A DNA stretch of 64,000 nucleotides from positions 1-64,000 of the forward strand of contig JASCPI010000028.1 in NCBI GenBank assembly GCA_029959555.1, in the 5' to 3' direction. Positions 60,615 through 64,000 of this stretch are shown piece by piece (positions within the stretch are counted from its first letter, which is position 1; each line of letters opens with the position of its first letter). Origin of the DNA: Lysobacteraceae bacterium PS02065. GTDB taxonomy: Bacteria > Pseudomonadota > Gammaproteobacteria > Xanthomonadales > Rhodanobacteraceae. A model generated the notes under the pieces. The model worked only from the letters and a program-made list of their open reading frames with translations. It searched no databases and had not been told where the DNA came from. Both the position numbers and the translations under genes were made by a program.

Positions 60615-63230
60615 TCAGCCGACCGTGTCGCCCGAGCGGTGCGCGACCCATGCGCCGACCAGCGCCGACGCGTACGGGATCGCCTGGGCGGCGAGGATCG
60701 TGATCCACAGCTTGCCTTCGGTGTACTGCATCGCGCTCGACAGCAGCATGCCGATCACGCAGCCGCACAACGCGATGAACATGAGCAGTTCTTCGCGCAC
60801 CGACGAGAACGCGCTCGGCTTGTCGTTGAGGCGACGGCTCTTGGCGGTGCGGATGAACTCGCCCTTCTTGCGCCACAGGCCCAGGAAGATGCCGCGCGCG
60901 ATCGCATGCGACAGGCCCATGCTCGCGATCGATGCCATGATCGTGTCGTACCAGCCGCAGGGCACGCGCTTGCGGTACAGCACGATGCCGAAGAACGCCT
61001 TGCTGATGAAGAAGCCGATGATCGGCACGAGGAACAGTTCCATCGGCAGCGTGAAGTACTGCGGCCAGCCGACCATGCCGATGGTCCAGACGATCGCCAT
61101 CATCGTGAAGACGAGGTGCAGCGCGTCGGCGAACCACGAGAACCAGCCGGTCAGGAAGTGGAACTTCTGGCCGCGGCTGAGCGGGCTGTCGCGGCTGACC
61201 ATCCAGTCGAAGCGCGCCTTCATGATCTGCATCGCGCCGAACGCCCAGCGGTAGCGCTGCGACTTGTACGCGGTGAAGTCGGCCGGCGTGAGGCCCTTGC
61301 CCATGAGCTCGTCGACGTAGACGAGGTCGTAGCCCTTGTGCATGAGGCGCAGTCCGAGCTCGGCGTCCTCGCAGATCGTCCATTCCGACCACGAGCCCGT
61401 GTCGACGAGCATGTGCTTGCGCACCATCGTCATCGTGCCGTGCTGGATGATCGCGTTGCGCTCGTTGCGATGGTGCATGCCGATGCGGAAGAAGCCGTCG
61501 TACTCCCACGCGGTCATGCGGCGGAAGCGGTTGTGCTCGAAATCGCGGTGCGCCTGCGGGCACTGCACGACGGCGACGTTCGGATCGGCGAAGTAGCCCG
61601 TCAGCGCGCTGAGCCAGTCCTTGCGCACGACGTAGTCGGCATCGACCACGGCGATGACCTCGGCGCGCGGATCGGTCTGCTCGATGCCGTAGTTGAGCGC
61701 GCCGGCCTTGAAGCCCGGCCACGGCGCGAGGTGGAAGAAGCGGAAACGCGGCCCGAGCTTGGCGCAGTACGCCTCGACCGGTTTCCAGACGTCCTCGTTC
61801 TTGGTGTTGTTGTCGATGACGAGGACTTCGAAGTTCTCGTACTCGAGCGCGGCCAGCGAATCGAGCGTGAGGATGACCATCTCCGGCGGTTCGTTGTAGC
61901 AGGCCAGGTGGATCGACACGAACGGCTGCGAGGCGTCGGTCTTCGGCTCGAGCAGGTGGAAATGGCGCAGCCAGGTCGGCCGCCAGATCACCTCGGTGAA
62001 CTCGAAGCCGTTGATGAGCAGCACGAGGATGATCGCGATCTGCGCCGGGAACAGCAGCAGCAGCATGCTCCAGTCCAGCGGACTGAGGTAGAACGCGAGC
62101 GGCACGCTGATCGACCAGACGATCACCGACGACGACAGCTGGATCAACCCGAGGAAGAAGAACAGGCCGGTCGCGTAGAAGCGTATGAAATGCCGCGCGA
62201 ACCAGAACATCGGGATCAGCGCGAGCAGCGACGCGGCGAGGCCCTTGATCCACCAGGTCGGGTCGGAGACGACCGTGCCGGTCATCGAGAACTTCGGTTC
62301 GCGCGCGGCGTTGAAGATGCCCCAGTAGGCTTCCGCGCGGCCGCCGAGGATCTCCTTCCAGGGCTGGTCGATCGCCTCCATGATGTAGTAGTCGATACGC
62401 TCGCGCTCGGCCACGTTGATCCATTCGCGGATGAACTGCGCCTCGTTCTCGATCGAGGGTTGCGCGTAGGTCTTGCGGTCGCCGTTCGACGGCCAGCCGA
62501 TCTCGCCGATGATCACGGGCTTGTCCGGGAACAGCTCCTTGAGCCGGTAGTACTGGCCCAGCGTGAAGTTGATCGCGTCCTTGCGCGGGATGTGTTCCCA
62601 GTACGGCAGCAGGTGCACGGTGATGAAGTCGACGTGTCTAGCGAGCCGCGGATTGCGTTCCCAGACGAAGAACGGTTCGGCGGTGGAGACGGGGATCTTG
62701 AGCTGCGCGCGTGCGCGGTCGATGTAGGCGATGAGCTCGTCGAGCGTCATGTCGGCACGCAGCATGACCTCGTTGCCGACCATCGCGCGCGTGATGTTGG
62801 GATACTTTCGCGACAACGCGATGAGGCCCTCGATCTCCTCGTCGTTCTTCTTGAGGCGTCGATCGAGCCAGGCGCCCGACATGACCTCCATGCCGTAGAA
62901 ATCGGCCAGGCGCGGGATCTGCGGGCTTTCGACCGACGAGTACGTGCGCAGGCGCTTGGTGTAGCGCGACAGCATGCGCACGTCGGAGGCGAGCTCGGCT
63001 TCGCTCGGGAACAGGCCGCGGGTCGGATCCTGGTAGCGCTGGAACGCGCTGAACGCCATGCCTTCGACGCGGCCGTTCCAGTCGGCGATCTGCACCGGGC
63101 GGTTGAGGAACGCCCACAGGCCGAAGTTGAGCGCGGCCACCGTGAGGGCGAGCGCGACGGCTCGCCAGAACGACTTGCGGACGGTGACGGGATGCTTGCT
63201 GCTCAAGGGATTGCGCCGGCCCGGAAACAC
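60615..63230 (-). CDS. ndvB: NdvB-like beta-glucan enzyme: GH17-like domain plus GT2 glycosyltransferase
   Basis: 871 residues using the GTG at 63230; a TTG at 63206 or the ATG at 63326 are alternatives, and none has a clear ribosome site. The short N-terminal helix (FWRAVALALTVAALNFGLWAFL) is followed by a GH17-like beta-1,3-glucanosyl domain: AMVGNEVMLR (acid/base Glu), IIGEIGWPSNG (nucleophile Glu) and EAYWGIFNAAR. Next come two membrane helices, then a GT2 core with VDADYVV, TICEDAELGLRL and QRYRWAFG, and further helices. This is the layout of Pseudomonas NdvB, which makes cyclic beta-1,3-glucans. Confidence 0.88.
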   Translation of the reverse strand: MFPGRRNPLSSKHPVTVRKSFWRAVALALTVAALNFGLWAFLNRPVQIADWNGRVEGMAFSAFQRYQDPTRGLFPSEAELASDVRMLSRYTKRLRTYSSVESPQIPRLADFYGMEVMSGAWLDRRLKKNDEEIEGLIALSRKYPNITRAMVGNEVMLRADMTLDELIAYIDRARAQLKIPVSTAEPFFVWERNPRLARHVDFITVHLLPYWEHIPRKDAINFTLGQYYRLKELFPDKPVIIGEIGWPSNGDRKTYAQPSIENEAQFIREWINVAERERIDYYIMEAIDQPWKEILGGRAEAYWGIFNAAREPKFSMTGTVVSDPTWWIKGLAASLLALIPMFWFARHFIRFYATGLFFFLGLIQLSSSVIVWSISVPLAFYLSPLDWSMLLLLFPAQIAIILVLLINGFEFTEVIWRPTWLRHFHLLEPKTDASQPFVSIHLACYNEPPEMVILTLDSLAALEYENFEVLVIDNNTKNEDVWKPVEAYCAKLGPRFRFFHLAPWPGFKAGALNYGIEQTDPRAEVIAVVDADYVVRKDWLSALTGYFADPNVAVVQCPQAHRDFEHNRFRRMTAWEYDGFFRIGMHHRNERNAIIQHGTMTMVRKHMLVDTGSWSEWTICEDAELGLRLMHKGYDLVYVDELMGKGLTPADFTAYKSQRYRWAFGAMQIMKARFDWMVSRDSPLSRGQKFHFLTGWFSWFADALHLVFTMMAIVWTIGMVGWPQYFTLPMELFLVPIIGFFISKAFFGIVLYRKRVPCGWYDTIMASIASMGLSHAIARGIFLGLWRKKGEFIRTAKSRRLNDKPSAFSSVREELLMFIALCGCVIGMLLSSAMQYTEGKLWITILAAQAIPYASALVGAWVAHRSGDTVG

Positions 63231-63341
63231 CGCGTGATGCGGCGCGGCAGCATAGCGGATGCGCCGGTGTCGGCCAATGAACAGGCCCGCGCCGGGACGC
63301 CGCGGTATCGGCGTGGCGGGCGCCACGCTACACTTCGCGGT

Positions 63342-63695
63342 GGAGTCGGCCAGACAGTCGCGTCACGCTCGCGTGCCGAGGAAAGTCCGGGCTCCACAGG
63401 GCAAGGTGCCAGGTAACGCCTGGGCGGCGCGAGCCGACGGAAAGTGCAACAGAGAACAGACAGCCGAACGGCATCGCGAGATGCGCGTGGTGATGGTGAA
63501 ACGGTGCGGTAAGAGCGCACCGCGTGCGGGGACAACGCCGCATGGCACGGCAAACCCCACCTGGAGCAAGACCGAATAGGGGGACCATGATGCTGCCCGT
63601 ATCGTCCCCGGGTTGGTTGCTCGAGTCCTGCGGTGACGCAGGACCTAGAGGAATGACTGTCCACGACAGAACCCGGCTTACCGGCCGACTCCCTC
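63342..63695 (+). ncRNA. rnpB: RNase P RNA, bacterial class A
   Basis: Conserved blocks seen in order: GGAGTCGGCCAGACAGTCGC at the start, GAGGAAAGTCCGGGCTCC (P4 5' side), GGTGCCAGGTAACGCCTGGG, AGTGCAACAGAGA, GGTGAAACGGTGCGGTAAGA (J11/12-type), GGCACGGCAAACCCCACCTG, CAAGACCGAATAGGGG, and ATGACTGTCCACGACAGAAC with CCGGCTTACCGGCCGACTCC at the end, which pairs with the start. It is the catalytic RNA for tRNA 5' maturation. A TACACT box at 63329 is a plausible -10. Ends are approximate. Confidence 0.95.
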
Positions 63696-63703
63696 GATGC
63701 AGG

Positions 63704-63740
63704 GAACCCCGGGTCGTCGCCTGACGGCCCGGGGTTCTTC
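63704..63740 (+). terminator. rho-independent terminator of rnpB
   Basis: GAACCCCGGG (63704-63713) pairs with CCCGGGGTTC (63728-63737) across a 14-base loop, starting about 9 bases after the rnpB 3' end; a short TTC-rich stretch follows. Confidence 0.8.
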
Positions 63741-63824
63741 CGCCCCGCATCGTCACGGGGCGATCCCGATGCCGCACGCGCGGGCCGTGCCGTACAATCG
63801 AGCGCTTGTCCCGGATGGCGCCGC

Positions 63825-64000
63825 ATGCCCGATCGTCTGCTGATTCGCCTTGCCCCGGACGGCGCCCTGCAGTGGCTTCGCCAGGCCGCGGGTTCACGTG
63901 CTGCCGCCGCGCGCGGCGACGGCGCGCCGCCGCCGTCCCTGCTCGCCGCGGCCGAGGACGTCGTCGTGCTCGTGCCCGCCGAGGACGTGCTGCTGCTCGA
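63825..64000 (+). CDS. gspL: type II secretion system protein GspL, N-terminal part
   Basis: The frame starts at the ATG at 63825 and runs off the window after 58 codons: MPDRLLIRLAPDGALQWL, then a Gly/Ala-rich stretch and EDVVVLVPAEDVLLL. The opening and the VVVLVP.EDVLL strand fit the cytoplasmic GspL domain that binds the GspE ATPase. The type II secretion machine could export the secreted proteases and hydrolases encoded in this window, which is an inference. The rest of the operon lies to the right. The ribosome site is not distinct. Confidence 0.72.
   Translation, partial: MPDRLLIRLAPDGALQWLRQAAGSRAAAARGDGAPPPSLLAAAEDVVVLVPAEDVLLL

Noticed and set aside
60639-63416. 925-residue plus-strand frame opposite the GH17/GT2 gene
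   Set aside because: Antisense shadow; the minus-strand frame has the QRYRW and GH17 motifs, and the plus frame runs into rnpB.
1-64000. tRNA genes and prophage or plasmid features
   Set aside because: No tRNA-like cloverleaf, integrase, attachment site or replication gene was recognised on reading; a dedicated tRNA search was not possible.

Overview
This is a dense, very GC-rich chromosomal stretch. I place it in the Gammaproteobacteria, most likely the Xanthomonadales/Lysobacterales (a Rhodanobacteraceae or Dokdonella-like organism). The grounds are a class A RNase P RNA, tamA-tamB, a YaeQ protein, a UbiH-type hydroxylase pair, a gspL start, an NdvB-type GH17/GT2 enzyme and a secreted protein ending in an 'IFxxGFE'-like tail. 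No plasmid, phage or CRISPR signature is visible. Taxonomy is inferred from gene content only.

Layout. 1-0.9 kb: start of a REP-associated tyrosine transposase, a 45-bp tandem duplication and a small membrane protein. 1.1-7.9 kb: a HIT protein, two secreted trypsin-like proteases (one fused to an NTF2/SnoaL-like domain) around a small membrane protein, then a membrane-anchored AraC regulator, an exported DJ-1/PfpI protein and two tandem exported NTF2-like proteins. 8.1-10.3 kb: a short island with an Imm10-like and an Imm22-like protein and two unknowns, without a recognisable toxin. 10.3-12.1 kb: an operon of an ankyrin protein and a DUF6624-like exported protein. 12.8-16.4 kb: zinc alcohol dehydrogenase, ABC-F ATPase and an ECF sigma factor overlapping its probable anti-sigma/LolA-like partner. 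17.3-21.4 kb: class C beta-lactamase-like hydrolase, GAF protein and a lipoprotein/rhodanese-like pair. 21.6-25 kb: a Ser/Thr kinase with TPRs convergent with a second ECF sigma factor.

25.1-35.7 kb is rich in exported products: an 1170-residue multidomain secreted protein, several lipoproteins, a GH3 beta-glucosidase under a perfect LacI-type operator, and a class A beta-lactamase-like hydrolase. 36.4-39.7 kb is a translationally coupled operon of a membrane acyltransferase-like protein and two class A beta-lactamase-like hydrolases. 39.7-53.8 kb mixes housekeeping and envelope genes: MBL hydrolase, TraB/GumN protein, BrkB/YihY, YaeQ, HI0933 flavoprotein, histidine phosphatase, an ion channel with an unusual filter, a double AAA ATPase, an M14 carboxypeptidase and two coupled UbiH-family hydroxylases. 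53.9-64 kb carries a DUF985 cupin, tamB-tamA, the NdvB-like glucan enzyme, rnpB with its terminator and the first codons of gspL.

Most genes run singly or in two- to three-gene operons with ATGA/GTGA overlaps. Recurrent themes are exported serine hydrolases (four beta-lactamase-fold proteins and two trypsin-like proteases), ECF-type signalling, and non-coding palindromic repeats. At least four copies of a mosaic GAGAGGGG/CCCTCATCC element and one nested inverted-repeat structure occupy the longer intergenic gaps.
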